64,000 nucleotides of DNA from Sthenelais limicola. Lineage: Eukaryota > Annelida > Polychaeta > Phyllodocida > Sigalionidae. A program made the position numbers and the translations under genes. The stretch spans positions 153,382,517 to 153,446,516 of the forward strand of contig OW804095.1 in assembly GCA_942159475.1 (NCBI GenBank), written 5' to 3'. The notes beneath the pieces were generated by a model that worked only from the letters and a program-made list of their open reading frames with translations, was not told the DNA's origin and searched no databases. Shown here one piece after another: positions 30,229 to 40,774 of this stretch. The number at the start of each line of letters is the position of its first letter. The stretch's first letter is position 1.

Positions 30229-31288
30229 AACAAGGCTACTCCATAGAAACTGCGGATCTGATGCAGTTTGGATGGAGGGAGGGAACCAGAAAATCTTACA
30301 ATGTGTACCTTAAAAAGTGGATGGAATTCTGCTGTAAGAATGATTTTAATATGTTCGAACCTTCAAAAAGAAACTTTACCGATTTTCTCAGAATCCTTTC
30401 CGAGCAAGGTATAGCTCATGGAACGTTAAATATGGCCAGATGTGCTATTTCAGCTGTAGCCCCGTCGGTGGCGGGCTTTACCATAGGAGAAGAAAGGCAT
30501 GTAGGCCTATTAGTGAGAGCGGTGTATAATCTTAAACCGCCAAAACCCAAGTATGATGCCATGTGGGATTTAAATATAGTGCTTGATCTTTTTAGACTAT
30601 GGGGTAGAAACGAGGAACTTGACCTTAAAAACCTCACCTTAAAAACTACTGTTTTATTATTGCTCACGACGGCCCAAAGAGGCCAGACAATTTGGAGAAT
30701 AAGTGTCGAAGGGATTGAATTTAGACAATGCGGAGTAAAACTTCACATGAAGCATCTCCTTAAACACAACAGGGTAGGTGACCCCCTTGATGTCATTGAC
30801 CTCCCAGGCTATAAAGAGGATAAGAGAATTTTCCCGGTCAGATGTCTGACTGAATACTTAGATAGGACAGAAGGAATAAGAAACGGCAAAGACCAGCTTC
30901 TGCTAAGTTACATTTGGCCGCACGGCCAGGTTTCTCGATCCACAGTGTCTAACCGGACGAAGAAACTCCTAGCGCTGGCAGGAGTCAATACAGAGAAATA
31001 TAAAGCCCACAGTACAAGGGGTGCTGTGACGTCAAAAGCCCTAGCTTTGGGTTTAAACATGAACATTCTGCTTAAACAAGCATCTTGGAGAAATGACAGA
31101 ACATTTGCGAAGTACTATAACAAGAAGATAGAAGGATCAACCAATACGGTGGCCTATACTATCCTTAAAGATAAGAAAACGAAGAAGAAAGTGGTGCGCA
31201 CGAAGAAGAAATAGGGTAAGATTGAACTCCCCTATTAATTAATTATGATTACCTTTATTTCGAGTATATTTTTCGGTTACTCAGGCTC
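28284..31288 (+). repeat. 3005-bp tandem duplication, copy 2
   Basis: The offset to copy 1 is exactly 3005 bp. The translated RT and YR proteins are identical between the copies, and I saw no nucleotide difference where I compared the lines. After 31288 the sequence leaves the block (CCCTTTCGGGGG). Confidence 0.95.
30078..31214 (+). CDS. DIRS tyrosine recombinase ORF, copy 2
   Basis: The same 378 codons as copy 1, with an identical catalytic set (Arg201, His311, Arg314, Trp337, Tyr346/347). It lies in the normal position relative to the element's 3' end, followed by the internal complementary region about 235 bp downstream. It overlaps RT copy 2 by 151 bp. Confidence 0.93.
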   Translation: MVRPRSKHSNNKVKGTPKERKPDSPKQRETERPNYVNPPHCLPLLKRNLLKQGYSIETADLMQFGWREGTRKSYNVYLKKWMEFCCKNDFNMFEPSKRNFTDFLRILSEQGIAHGTLNMARCAISAVAPSVAGFTIGEERHVGLLVRAVYNLKPPKPKYDAMWDLNIVLDLFRLWGRNEELDLKNLTLKTTVLLLLTTAQRGQTIWRISVEGIEFRQCGVKLHMKHLLKHNRVGDPLDVIDLPGYKEDKRIFPVRCLTEYLDRTEGIRNGKDQLLLSYIWPHGQVSRSTVSNRTKKLLALAGVNTEKYKAHSTRGAVTSKALALGLNMNILLKQASWRNDRTFAKYYNKKIEGSTNTVAYTILKDKKTKKKVVRTKKK

Positions 31289-31449
31289 CCTTTCGGGGGT
31301 TTTGCCCTGCTTAACCGGCCGTATGTGCCTATATGTTTTGATATAGTTTCATACGTCTAGTGAAAACTCCTCTTTATTATTAAAGATATGGTTTAATATC
31401 TAAAACGAGGGTTTCAGGAGACATTCGTGCCCCCTAGTGGGACTACGAA

Positions 31450-31578
31450 ATCTCGTAGAGTCTCGAACACTAACGTGATGGACGAGACATAATTTTACAG
31501 TTAACCGAGACTTACCTGTAAGTTGAGGATTAAACCTGTAATTATGTTGAGGACATCACGGTGTGTTCTGACTATACG
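31450..31578 (+). repeat. DIRS internal complementary region
   Basis: 31450-31492 is the reverse complement of the left terminus (23479-23521). 31493-31578 is the reverse complement of the last 86 bases of the element (31825-31910). The two meet as GAGACATAA|TTTTACAGTT, which is the reverse complement of the joined circle junction. In DIRS-1 this region templates completion of the ends and circle formation. Here it also confirms both element boundaries to the base. Confidence 0.93.
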
Positions 31579-31794
31579 CCCTCCCTCCCGACCCCTCTGT
31601 CTTCCAACAGAGCTGGGCAACAGGGTGAAGGCTATATATATATATATTTTTATTTATATGATGTTAATCACAACTTACCTAAGTCTCTTAGGTTAAATGT
31701 CTCGCCCTTTATTTCAAACAGATTTATTAAGCTTAAATCTTGTTGGGGCTGGGATAGAGTTTTTCACTAGGAAACCCTCATGTATCTTTAAAAC

Positions 31795-31910
31795 CTGACG
31801 TGTGCCGCGCATGCGCGTACATCTCGTATAGTCAGAACACACCGTGATGTCCTCAACATAATTACAGGTTTAATCCTCAACTTACAGGTAAGTCTCGGTT
31901 AACTGTAAAA
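31795..31910 (+). repeat. DIRS right inverted terminal repeat with extension
   Basis: 31795-31862 mirrors the left repeat (CTGACGTGTGCCGCGCATG inward end). The last 48 bp, ending GTTAACTGTAAAA, are an extra right-hand extension absent on the left, a feature also known from DIRS-1. Confidence 0.9.
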
Positions 31911-32081
31911 ATGATATGTCAGTGATTAGACGCCTACTTCGCCAATCGGTTTCCATGCCTCGTTTAATGGGAATATAATGATATTTTTCACTCTTTATGG
32001 AATTATAATGGCAATTTGTGGTTTGAGGCGAGAGGTTTTCCCTTCGTTTGAAGGCACTCTCTCAACTTTGGGCCTAGACTG
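31911..32081. mobile_element. Family A element, right part
   Basis: Continues the copy interrupted at 23478: ATGATATGTCAGTGATT, ATTAGACGCCTACTTCG, GAGGCGAGAGG, TTTGGGCCTAGACTG. Confidence 0.85.
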
Positions 32082-32236
32082 AGTAGTGATTATTTCACAT
32101 ATTTCTAAGCAATGCAAAGACAACCGCAGCAGAGGCACACACCTCTCAGATAATATTTGCAAGAAATCCTGTCTCAGGTGCTATTGAAACGTGCCTTAGG
32201 GACTCTATGAGGCGAGTAGTCAGTATCTGGATTCAT

Positions 32237-32471
32237 GGGTCAGATCGTCAGAAAATGTACAATTAGCAGCTGTACACATTTAGTAAATTCTGCTAAATTA
32301 GGCTGCAATTTGGTCAATACTAGGTAAATTCGAGTATATTCAGCATTGCATTGAGTCTAGCAATCTGTTCGGTTATGTCGAACTATATTTTGAACTTTAT
32401 TTCCGTCTGAAATTCGGGTTATTTGAAAGAATTGGCAAAGTTGAATTGTACATTTTCTGAAAATCTGCCCC
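32237..32471. mobile_element. Family C element with 4-bp target duplication TCAT
   Basis: Begins GGGTCAGATCGTCAG and ends GAAAATCTGCCCC. TCAT is on both sides. It is in the opposite orientation to the 13178 copy. Confidence 0.88.
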
Positions 32472-33308
32472 TCATGTATTATGTGCCTGGCCAGCATTAA
32501 TCATACCAACACTTGGTGCATAACTTCATGCTACATTTATTTACACTCTATAAAGGGTCGGAGGGTCTGTCGCCCGCCTATAAAAACTCTATAATTAATT
32601 ACCCCTTGTTGAGTGTATCCTGGGTGGTAATAAATGGGGCTATATAATTGTACGAATGTGTTGTTCCCACTGTCGTGTATTTAGTTTATCTAAATTACAA
32701 CTACACAGAATGCTATGTGCTGTTTTCCTATACATTACATATCATTATTCTGTATATGAGTTTAGGTATACTCTTTTAACTTAAGGCATAAAATACATCC
32801 TTGATAATTGTCCTGTTAATATAAATGCTCCTTAGTGCAGTCGTTTAACATGCTGGTATTATCACATATATATGTGGGTTTACATTCAGTTTCACTATTC
32901 TGAAAAATATATAAACACAAATGGTGGATGCATTTTTAATGACTAAAACACATCTAAGAAATGTATTGAGCTATGAACATAATAATTCTTATGCAATGAA
33001 TGTTATTTCTAAAGCAGTACAGAACGAGAGAAAGGAAGCAAGCAAGAAGCAAAGTGACTTGTGCTAGTAGTTTATTATATAAGTTACCATCTAAAGGTCA
33101 ACTATTGGTGTAGATGATTGATATATACCCATAGAGAGTTCCATGTATAGGGTTGTTGGTACACTAACCCGCATTATACATTTATCCTCTAAGTCACTTT
33201 ACATAAACATGCACGCATGTATGCAGGTTGTATCACACGCTAAGAAAATCCACAAAAATTCAACCCACAATATTTCCCCCTGAGAACTGTCTCAGTAGAA
33301 TAGGCAGT
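32472..33308. other. No gene seen
   Basis: AT-rich intronic sequence without supported features. Confidence 0.5.
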
Positions 33309-33310
33309 TA

Positions 33311-33495
33311 CTGTAAACGTATTAATGTTTGCGCAGTATTTATTATAGCGCATCCACCTTTGTGCGTGAAACTAAATCCTGCGCGAAAGGTATAATTATT
33401 GCATAAACAAGGTGTGAGACTTCCTTGCTGCGCGAATTTAAATTCCGCGAAAAGCTGTCAAATTACTCAGTGCGCGAAAATAAATACGTTTACAG
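33311..33495. mobile_element. Short inverted-repeat element CTGTAAACG...CGTTTACAG with TA flanks
   Basis: A 185-bp element whose ends, CTGTAAACGTATT and AATACGTTTACAG, are inverted repeats bounded by TA on each side. The interior has several GCGCGAA boxes. A 2-bp TA target and this size suggest a MITE of a TA-targeting DNA transposon; I do not assign a superfamily. Confidence 0.7.
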
Positions 33496-33497
33496 TA

Positions 33498-34110
33498 CAT
33501 AGATGGACGCCCAGGTGTATCATGACGAATGAGACTGGCGGGTCTATGAATTCCTATTGACATTTCTCATAGGCCCAATGGCCCCATTGTCTATGGTGGT
33601 CCTATTTCTGATACATGCACAATTCTGTCCGTATTAACTATTGCAGTTTTCTACGGACTTCCAATTTCCCCCATGTTGCACACTGCTGTCCTAGGAGCAA
33701 GCTCTTAACATACTATTTTAAGGTTGATTCAAACCTCGCCGACTTCTTTCTAACGCTTGTCAACGTTCAGCCCAATTATTGACAATGGCCGCTGGAAAAC
33801 CTTTATGTTACAGTTTAAAAAAAACAATGAATACCATTTGAGTAATTGGCGGCAGGCCCACGGGAATCTATTCTAATGGCCAATTCGCATGTCTTGGGTA
33901 GTGAAGGGTTATGGCAGTTACTTCAGTCCATTTCATTTTGTAATTTTATCAAGTTTTGCCTCTTTAAAGTAAATGCAATCTGTCCCTTATTAGCTAACAC
34001 AGATGTTCCGCGAAATTTACAAGAAAAAAATCCATTTCGTACAGCAAGTTGTCCTGTAGGTTTAAGATCCCCTATCACAAATGTTACTAGAATAACCTGA
34101 AGAGTTGGTG
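33498..34110. other. No gene seen
   Basis: Intronic. An 84-codon plus-strand frame at 33846-34100 has no recognisable product. Confidence 0.45.
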
Positions 34111-34111
34111 G

Positions 34112-34355
34112 CAGTCTAGGCCCAAAGTTGAGAGAGTCCCTTCAAACGGAGGGGAAAGCCTCTCGCCTCAAATCACAAAGTGCCACTGCTTGGACGCCTA
34201 CTGCACTAATGGCTTTCATGGCCTAGAACTAGGCGTTCGTTCTAATGGGATTATAATGACATTGTGCGGTCTTAATGGAATTATAATGGCACTGGTTTGA
34301 GGCGAGAGGCTTTCCCTCGGTTTGAAGGGACTGTCTTATCTTTGGGCCTAGACAG
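34112..34355. mobile_element. Family A element in fold-back form with about 75-bp inverted arms
   Basis: It starts CAGTCTAGGCCCAAAG ... CTCTCGCCTCAAA ... AAAGTGCCA and ends with the reverse complement of the same end (TGGCACT ... GAGGCGAGAGGC ... TTTGGGCCTAGACAG). Ordinary copies have two different ends; this one has the same end twice, so it could extrude a long hairpin. Confidence 0.8.
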
Positions 34356-34993
34356 TTCAGGCGACTTCACCCATACTACATTTACAAGGCAGAAGCTGTT
34401 AGATAACACTATTAGGTGTTGTGGTTCTCTGCTAAATCTCACATCTCAGCGGGACATGGCGGGTGAGAGAGTGAGTCTAAAATAAACTATCCAGGTAAAC
34501 CCACCCTGGCCAGGTAACAGTAATGTTACATGAATCCCTACTTAGCTGGATCATTACTGGATCATTACTCCCTTCTCTATCTAAATCAGGGCCTGGGTTT
34601 TTAAGAGGTGCAGGTATTGAGAGGGCCCTGGAAGCCTGGGAAATTACCCTCACTCAGCCCCCATCCTTTCTCCCTCTCATCCACCCCTCCAACTCAGAGC
34701 TTGGTTTAGAGTCAGCTGTTTTCTATCGTAGATATGATCCTTTTGAGATTGTTCCTGAGGATTTTAAGTCCACCCAGATACAAATCAACCCTCTCTCCAG
34801 TAGTAGATGGTGTTGTTCTACCCTAGCCTCAGTAAGTGCTAGTGCCAGACGATATATATATGTGATGTGTTATAAGAAACTGAGTCACAAGTAGTAAAAA
34901 CGATGTATTTCAATGTGTTTTATTCACGAGATCCCTTTGTAGGAATGTTCTCAATTTTAGGGTATTCAGCACTTGAGGTCCTATGAATTAATG
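34356..34993. other. No gene seen
   Basis: Intronic. A 123-codon plus-strand frame (34523-34894) matches no family I know and lacks supporting signals. Confidence 0.45.
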
Positions 34994-34995
34994 TA

Positions 34996-35377
34996 TAGTC
35001 TGTCTAGAAAGTAGTTGACACGTGATTCCTTAGTCCCTTTAAGGGGAGGGAAAAGTGGGGGAGTTTTGACTTCAAACCTTTGCTCCTTGAATCGCCGTTT
35101 GCGACTGACCATGACCGTTTGCGACCGACCATGGCCAAATATCCAGCTGCATTGTATTGCCCTGTCTCTGTTCTATCTTGAGCAGCTGTTGTTTTGCTTA
35201 GGTGGAAGGCAGAGCTGATTATAATGGCCCTGTTTCCCCATGGTTGATTGCAATGGGCGACTCGCTGGGCAAAGGGTTGACAAGTCCTTGTCATAAATAG
35301 AAATACAAAATCTCCCACTTTTCCCTCCCCTTAAAGGGACTAAGGAATCACGTGTCAACTACTTTCTAGACAGACTA
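34996..35377. mobile_element. Tc1/mariner-like MITE, about 55-bp inverted repeats, TA flanks
   Basis: TAGTCTGTCTAGAAAGTAG at the left mirrors CTACTTTCTAGACAGACTA at the right. The arms extend over TTGACACGTGATTCC and CCCTTTAAGGGGAGGG. TA flanks both sides. At 382 bp with no transposase it is non-autonomous. Its interior shares GTTGACA...CCTTGTCATAAATAG with the element at 62018. Confidence 0.85.
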
Positions 35378-35379
35378 TA

Positions 35380-36084
35380 CCAACCTTCAAGACGGTGGCT
35401 TAAATATATTTATGCATTTCTAAGCTCATCCTATGGTGTATATTTAGTTACTTGACTAGTAAATTGTCTACCCAGATATATTGGAAACCTTTTTTCTTCT
35501 TTTTTTCAAAAAGTAAAATATCAAAATTAATTCAAATATAGAAATAATATGTAGCTGTACTAATGTTTACCATCATTAGAATCGCCTTAATCTCATCTTC
35601 AAATATGATGATATCTCAAAATCCAATTTTTGCGACTTGTTACTCGTTTCCCTGTAACACATCACATATGTGATAGGGTTTGGAAGTATAGTGGATGAAA
35701 ATATCCAGTTAATAGACAAATCCTTAACATCAGCTGCTGGTATATTTGCCGCTAATGAAGCCTGATACAGTGATAGTTCAATGGAACCTCATTAAAACAA
35801 AAGTAGAGAACTGCACTGGTGGTGAAATGTCTCCAATAGCCTTAATCCCTCAGGAAACCTTCTAATTATTTCCGAGGCCGGGGTAATTATCTGTTTCTAA
35901 TTAACTTCTCTTCATTAAGTCTTCCCTGGAATAGAAACAACACCACGTAGACTAGTCACAATGTATTTCAGTTTCATGTAAGAAAACAATATTTTGTTAT
36001 TGTTTGCAGTTTGATATAGTTACCTTTTGTTCTGTCATTGCGTGAATAGTTGTCCATGGACAGTTGAATTAGCCACACATGAAC
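35380..36084. other. No gene seen
   Basis: AT-rich intronic sequence without supported features. Confidence 0.5.
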
Positions 36085-36088
36085 AAAG

Positions 36089-36293
36089 CACTCTAGGTCC
36101 AAACCCCTCAGATCAGATAAGAATGGTATGTCAGCCTACTTGGCTAATCGGTTTTCTGGCCTAGGACTAGGCGTTTTAATGGGAATATAATGACATTTTA
36201 CGGTCTTAATGGAATTATAATGGCACTTTGCAGTTTGTGGCGAGAGGCTTTCCCTCCGTTTGAAGGGAATCTCTCAACTTTGGGCCTAGTCTG
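36089..36293. mobile_element. Family A element with likely 4-bp target duplication AAAG
   Basis: Begins CACTCTAGGTCCAAACC and ends TTTGGGCCTAGTCTG. AAAG precedes (36085-36088) and follows (36294-36297). It is the clearest target duplication seen for this family. Confidence 0.85.
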
Positions 36294-36356
36294 AAAGGGA
36301 GTTGTTGGGGCTCCGCTAAAATGAGGTGAAAATGAGCTTCTGAATTCTTATCTTCT

Positions 36357-36577
36357 AGGGCGACTCTACTAGAGGAAAAACGGCGGCGACAATTTTATTT
36401 GTTGCCCACTAACATCAGTTCATTTCATGTTTGCAATGAAAACGCAAATGGAGGAGTGTCAGATGTGTTGCCACATTCTCTGGGAACTGTTGTTTCTGTA
36501 TGGATATTTGTTGCAACAAATTAGTGGGTAACAACAGAATTTGTCGGCGCTGTTTTTCTGTCTAGTGGAGTCGCCCT
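36357..36577. mobile_element. 221-bp MITE with about 56-bp imperfect inverted repeats
   Basis: AGGGCGACTCTACTAGA at the left mirrors TCTAGTGGAGTCGCCCT at the right. The arms run inward to TTGCCCACTA / TAGTGGGTAA. There is no coding capacity, and target duplication is unclear. Confidence 0.8.
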
Positions 36578-37194
36578 GTTCTGAGAATAAAGTGTACCGC
36601 TAAATCGAGTCCAAATGAAATTATTTAAAAGAAAAATGATGTTCTGTATTTACCTGCTCTTAATTGAGTACTGTTCTGTGGTCATCTGATAGAGATAGCT
36701 TAAAAAAATATTGATGAAAATAACTAAAATATTCATACACTTATTAGCAATGATTGGATACGCCATGTTTTTGTTTAATGTTCTTGTTCTGATGATTGTT
36801 TAACTACTGGATGGTTTGAGATTGATTAGAATCTGATGGTAAAATAATGACTCCAATAGCCTTAATTTGATATTGAATATGACTATAGATCAGTGTATCA
36901 AATCGCTGCATATTGCTCTGTAATTTGACTCAAGCATGATCCTTTTTATGTCGCTTGTTTCATAAATATTTTGTAAATCCTTATATCGCTTGAAAAGCCT
37001 TTTCACCGAGCTATGTGTTATTTTACTAGTTTGAGTGAGGTCAGATATGTTTACTCTGTAGTTTCGAGTTCAAAAGTTTACAAGTTGAACATAATGCTTC
37101 TGCTTACATCATGTTTACAAATAATAGGAGAGGTCATGGCAAGCTAGGCTGGTCACTTTATACCCACAGTTGTGAGGTTGTATTATTATATCTG
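36578..37194. other. No gene seen
   Basis: AT-rich intronic sequence without supported features. Confidence 0.5.
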
Positions 37195-37206
37195 ACCGAT
37201 CACTAG

Positions 37207-37264
37207 ACAAATTATTCATCTCTACTCCCCATGTAGTATGGGACTCGGACAGCTAAGCAGGTTA
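37207..37264 (+). mobile_element. Ultrashort insertion with 12-bp target duplication, copy 2
   Basis: ACAAATTATTCATC ... GGGACTCGGACAGCTAAG is flanked by identical ACCGATCACTAG (37195-37206 and 37265-37276). The core matches 4656-4710 (TAGACAAAT.ATTC, GGGACTCGGACAGCT.AGCAGG) in the same orientation; the flanking duplication differs, so the two are independent insertions. Confidence 0.65.
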
Positions 37265-37363
37265 ACCGATCACTAGTAAGTCTTCCCCACTCTGAGATGA
37301 CGGACTCTGGTTTGGCTGTATTGATAACCGAACGAAATTAAGCAAGACAAACAATACCTATGT

Positions 37364-37490
37364 TCCAAATATAAAATAACCGATTACAAAGTGAAATATA
37401 TAAGGTCTCTTGCCAATTGTTATAAGTAAGCAGGCCAACTAATATATAATGTTCCAAATATAAAATAACCGATTACAAAGGGAAATCTAT
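37364..37490. repeat. Tandem duplication, about 85 bp apart
   Basis: TGTTCCAAATATAAAATAACC plus GATTACAAAG.GAAAT occurs at about 37361-37400 and 37449-37487. Confidence 0.8.
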
Positions 37491-38236
37491 AGGTTTTTCT
37501 TCTGTAAAAAGCTGATTATGTTAAGCATTTTTTGTTGTTGAAAATTTCTCCACAATTTCCCATTTGCGATACTTTTCAAGTAGAGAAAAAAAAGTTATAT
37601 TAATAGCGTTGCATCGAAATATATTACCAGATTTAATTAAAGATGTAATATATTTGACGCATGGGCCTTTATTGAAGGGATCCATCTATAACAAGCAAAC
37701 TTGGGTGTATAAGCGCCAGGTATAATATTTGCCACATGCAAACTATAGCCACGCTAAGGTCACCGTACATGTGCAAGATCAAGAGTTGAGTCATAGATCA
37801 TAACCTTCACTGTAGCAAGGTGACATGATATGTGTATGATGACACCTTTCTGTCCTGGAAGGTGGCAATGGTGCAGTGGTCTATGTAAAGGTACAGGCTT
37901 CATACCTAAGACCATAGAAAGGGTCTATGTTCTATGTTAAGACCCATGCAAGCTTGCTGGATTCGAACCCAGGAGCTGGCATGAAACACACCTCTCCAGT
38001 CTAGGCGCAAAGATGAGAGAGTTTAATAATAATTGAACATTGAAACCAATAGAGACCAAATTCTTTTGTTTGTCAAGGATTCCAACTTGTTGGATATCTA
38101 GATATTAAAGGGTATGAATTCCCAAGGCATGATAATAAGTATGTATACATTTATAGGCCATAGCCTTTTTGAGATTTTCTTTTCTCTCCAGCATATCCTT
38201 CTTTTTAAAAAATACACCAATTTATTCCAACCTCTG
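37491..38236. other. No gene; family A fragment and a tRNA-like B box
   Basis: A short family A end (CAGTCTAGGCGCAAAG) lies near 38000-38028. Next to it, on the minus strand near 37950-37970, CTGGGTTCGAATCCAGC fits a tRNA T-arm and B box. No matching A box or acceptor stem is visible, so it could be a SINE remnant but not a tRNA gene. Confidence 0.4.
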
Positions 38237-38239
38237 CCA

Positions 38240-38434
38240 AGTCCTCAGATCAGATAAGAATGGTATGTCAGTGATTGGATGCCTACTGCGCTAATCGGTT
38301 TCTAAGACTCGGCGTTTCTAATAGGATCATAATGACATTTTTCTGTCTTGATGGAATGATAATGGCACTTTGTGGATTGAGGCGAGAGGCTTTCCCTCCG
38401 TTTGAAGGGACTCTCCCATCTTTGAGCCTAGACT
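38240..38434. mobile_element. Family A element
   Basis: It has TCAGATCAGATAAGAATGG, AGTGATTGGATGCC, GAGGCGAGAGGC and TTTGAGCCTAGACTT. The left terminus is eroded. Confidence 0.78.
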
Positions 38435-39519
38435 TTATCCCCACTCTCTACTACCCCTCCTCGTCCATCTTTCAGCAGCCTAGACCTCTAGGTCCCCCAT
38501 CAGCAACATTTATTGCTGGTGTGTGCCTTGTGTTTGTCCGACAATACGTGTTAGCCTACCACTGTGTGGACGGACACATGGTCGTGCTGAAATAATGTAG
38601 GTTGTAGCTCCGGCAGTCACACAGCAATGCTCTACGCACATGTACCACCAGCTAATAAAACTGTATTAAAAAGCTTAGAGGAAAAACAAAGACCATGTAG
38701 GACATGAGAGAAGGGACATGGTCTTTGGTAAAAGGGAGAAGGGTAATTAAACCGGCTGCTCTTTTCCCCCTGTGTGCTGTTTGTTTTATTTATTTATCAT
38801 AGACAAATAAAGAAAGTCAGAAAAACAACTCATAGGTCTGTTCATTTCAAGTCCCGAATTCGAACGTCAACCATAGTTACAGTTCAGAAGCAGTTGGGAG
38901 AAAATCAAACCATCATTTTTTATCTAGTATTTTATACAGCACATCTTCTGTAATAACGACAGTTGAGTTATCGACAAACAAGTACATTGTACAATGAAGT
39001 TCTAATAATCAATTGAGGACATTAACATTGAGATATGAGCTCACACATGATAATTCGATACAGAATTGGGTCTTATATAGAGAAACAAAGAGAGATGGAC
39101 TAGATAATATTGGTTATTGGTTGGAATTCATTTAGATATTTATCTGAATGTTGTTGCATAACTATTTAAATTCTCTACGTTAAACTTTCGTTGTTAGGTT
39201 TTACAATTCTTGACTCCAAGGTCTGTGGAGAAACCCTTAATCAATGTAATTATAACCTGAATTGTTTAATTGTTTAGCCTAACTGGACCGTAGTCTGGGT
39301 ATTAATCCTAAGTCATGATTAAATACCATATCATGTATTCATGAGCCGATTAATTACCGACTTATCTTGTTAAAAAGCATATAATTGCATGTAAACTGTG
39401 CTAAACCACGCTGCTGCGGTTGGTTTCATCAAAGGCTATTTAGACTGAACCGCGGCCTGTTAAAGGCTTTATCCCAAATAACCTTTGTCTCGGGCCAGCG
39501 AGCTGTTGAAACATTAAGT
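38435..39519. other. No gene seen
   Basis: Intronic sequence. A short palindromic pair (AAGACCATGT / ACATGGTCTT) surrounds about 38690-38725. Nothing else supported. Confidence 0.45.
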
Positions 39520-39753
39520 GGGTCAGATTTTCAGAAAATGTACAATTGGCGGCTGTACACATTTAGTAAATTCTGCTAAATTAGGCTGCAATTTGGTCAA
39601 TACTAGGTAAATTCGAGTATATTTGGCATTGCATTGCTTCTAGCAATCTGTTTGGTTAGGTTGAACTGTATTTTGAACTTGATTTTTGTCTGAATATGGG
39701 TGATTTGAGATGATTGGCAAAGTAAAATTGTACATTTTCTGGAAATCTGACCC
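39520..39753. mobile_element. Family C element with 4-bp target duplication AAGT
   Basis: Begins GGGTCAGATTTTCAG and ends CTGGAAATCTGACCC, 234 bp, with AAGT on both sides. Confidence 0.9.
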
Positions 39754-40100
39754 AAGTAGCGCTTTCTAATCCTATGTTAGCTGCAGTGAATAGAGCTGGA
39801 CCAGCTGCTATAGTGGTCACGCTTGGCCTGTGGTCACTAGTCCTCCTGCATGGGTCAGTGAGCACAGCCCTGGTCACTGGTTCATTACTTAAGGGCCTGC
39901 TCTACCTGGGGTTGGACCTTTATATAGGGAAGGATGGCTTATTGTTGAATTGGGTTAATTTGAAAAGGTACAATAGGGGAGTTGCATGTGCCACTGCACC
40001 TGTAGGTTGCATTAGGTTATTGAAGGATATATCCAGGTCATGTTTCACCCAAGCGTTGGGGTATTTATAAAATTAAGCATGAAATTGCACAAATATTACT
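39754..40100. other. No gene seen
   Basis: A 98-codon plus-strand frame covers most of it, but the hydrophobic product has no recognisable domain and starts inside repeat-like sequence. Confidence 0.4.
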
Positions 40101-40170
40101 CACTCTAGGTCCAAACCCTTAGATCAGTTAAGAATGGTATGTCAGTCTACTTCGCGAATCGGTTTCCCAA
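40101..40170. mobile_element. Family A element, truncated
   Basis: CACTCTAGGTCCAAACC to TCGCGAATCGGTTTCCC is the left 70 bp only; it then breaks into unrelated AT-rich sequence and a poly(C) run (about 40287-40304). Confidence 0.75.
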
Positions 40171-40770
40171 ATTCCCAAATTTAAAATTCACAAAATGCGA
40201 TTCTTTTTGTCATCATAACGTATCAAATTGGTTAACAATTTTCGTCGAAACGTTCAAAGATTGATATCAAAATAATTTGTGAATCCCCCCCCCCCCCCCC
40301 CCCCTGCGAGAAATATTTCAGTATATTTGCCATGGCCCCACTTTCATCCCTGATTATACGCCATAGTGGATGAGTACTATATAAAATAGAACCTCAGATA
40401 TCATATGTACATCGTCCCGCTCTGAATTATACATCTCTATCACCGATGGTAGACATTGGGCGATGATACCGGACACCTTTGTCCTTTACTGAAGCACCTT
40501 TCAACTCCCTTATTTGTAGACAGTGAAAAACTACACTTATTGGCGACCAAATGTGCCCAGGAAAACACTCATGACTTTGTATGTTCATGAAAAAGAAAAG
40601 AAAAAAAGGACTATTCAGTATTTCCACTAGCGTATAAATGTTTATTCAGAAATGGGGACTTTGGTCTGCGGTAGGTATGGATGATGTTGTATATGGGGAA
40701 AAAATTAAATACAAATTTAATCTGATGACATCACTAAAGAGAGAGAAAGAAAACGCTGCTGTTCTCTTGG
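40171..40770. other. No gene seen
   Basis: Intronic sequence holding the poly(C) run at about 40287-40304; no supported gene. Confidence 0.5.
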
Positions 40771-40774
40771 ATTT

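Larger units (their letters stand above)
23479..31910 (+). mobile_element. DIRS1-type tyrosine-recombinase retrotransposon (8432 bp, with a 3005-bp internal duplication)
   Basis: The element carries inverted terminal repeats, ORF1, RT/RNase H/methyltransferase, a tyrosine recombinase, and an internal complementary region matching both ends. That is the full DIRS1 plan. Its boundaries are given by the split family A copy around it, with no target-site duplication. This is expected when a circular DNA intermediate is integrated by a tyrosine recombinase rather than an integrase. ORF1, RT and YR are in frames 0, -1 and -2. A tandem 3005-bp duplication repeats the RT-YR half; without it the element would be 5427 bp, a normal size for the group. 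ORF1 has one stop codon, while both RT and YR copies are intact, so it is a young insertion in the same orientation as the septin. Confidence 0.93.

Noticed and set aside
34523..34894. 123-codon plus-strand open frame
   Set aside because: No domain, biased low-information composition, and no neighbouring gene signals.
37950..37970. tRNA gene on the minus strand
   Set aside because: Only the T-arm/B-box is present; no A box, anticodon arm or acceptor stem. Same for about 54795-54815.
39774..40070. 98-codon hydrophobic frame
   Set aside because: Begins next to a family C element, contains internal short repeats (GTCAC..GGCCTG), and shows no known membrane-protein pattern.
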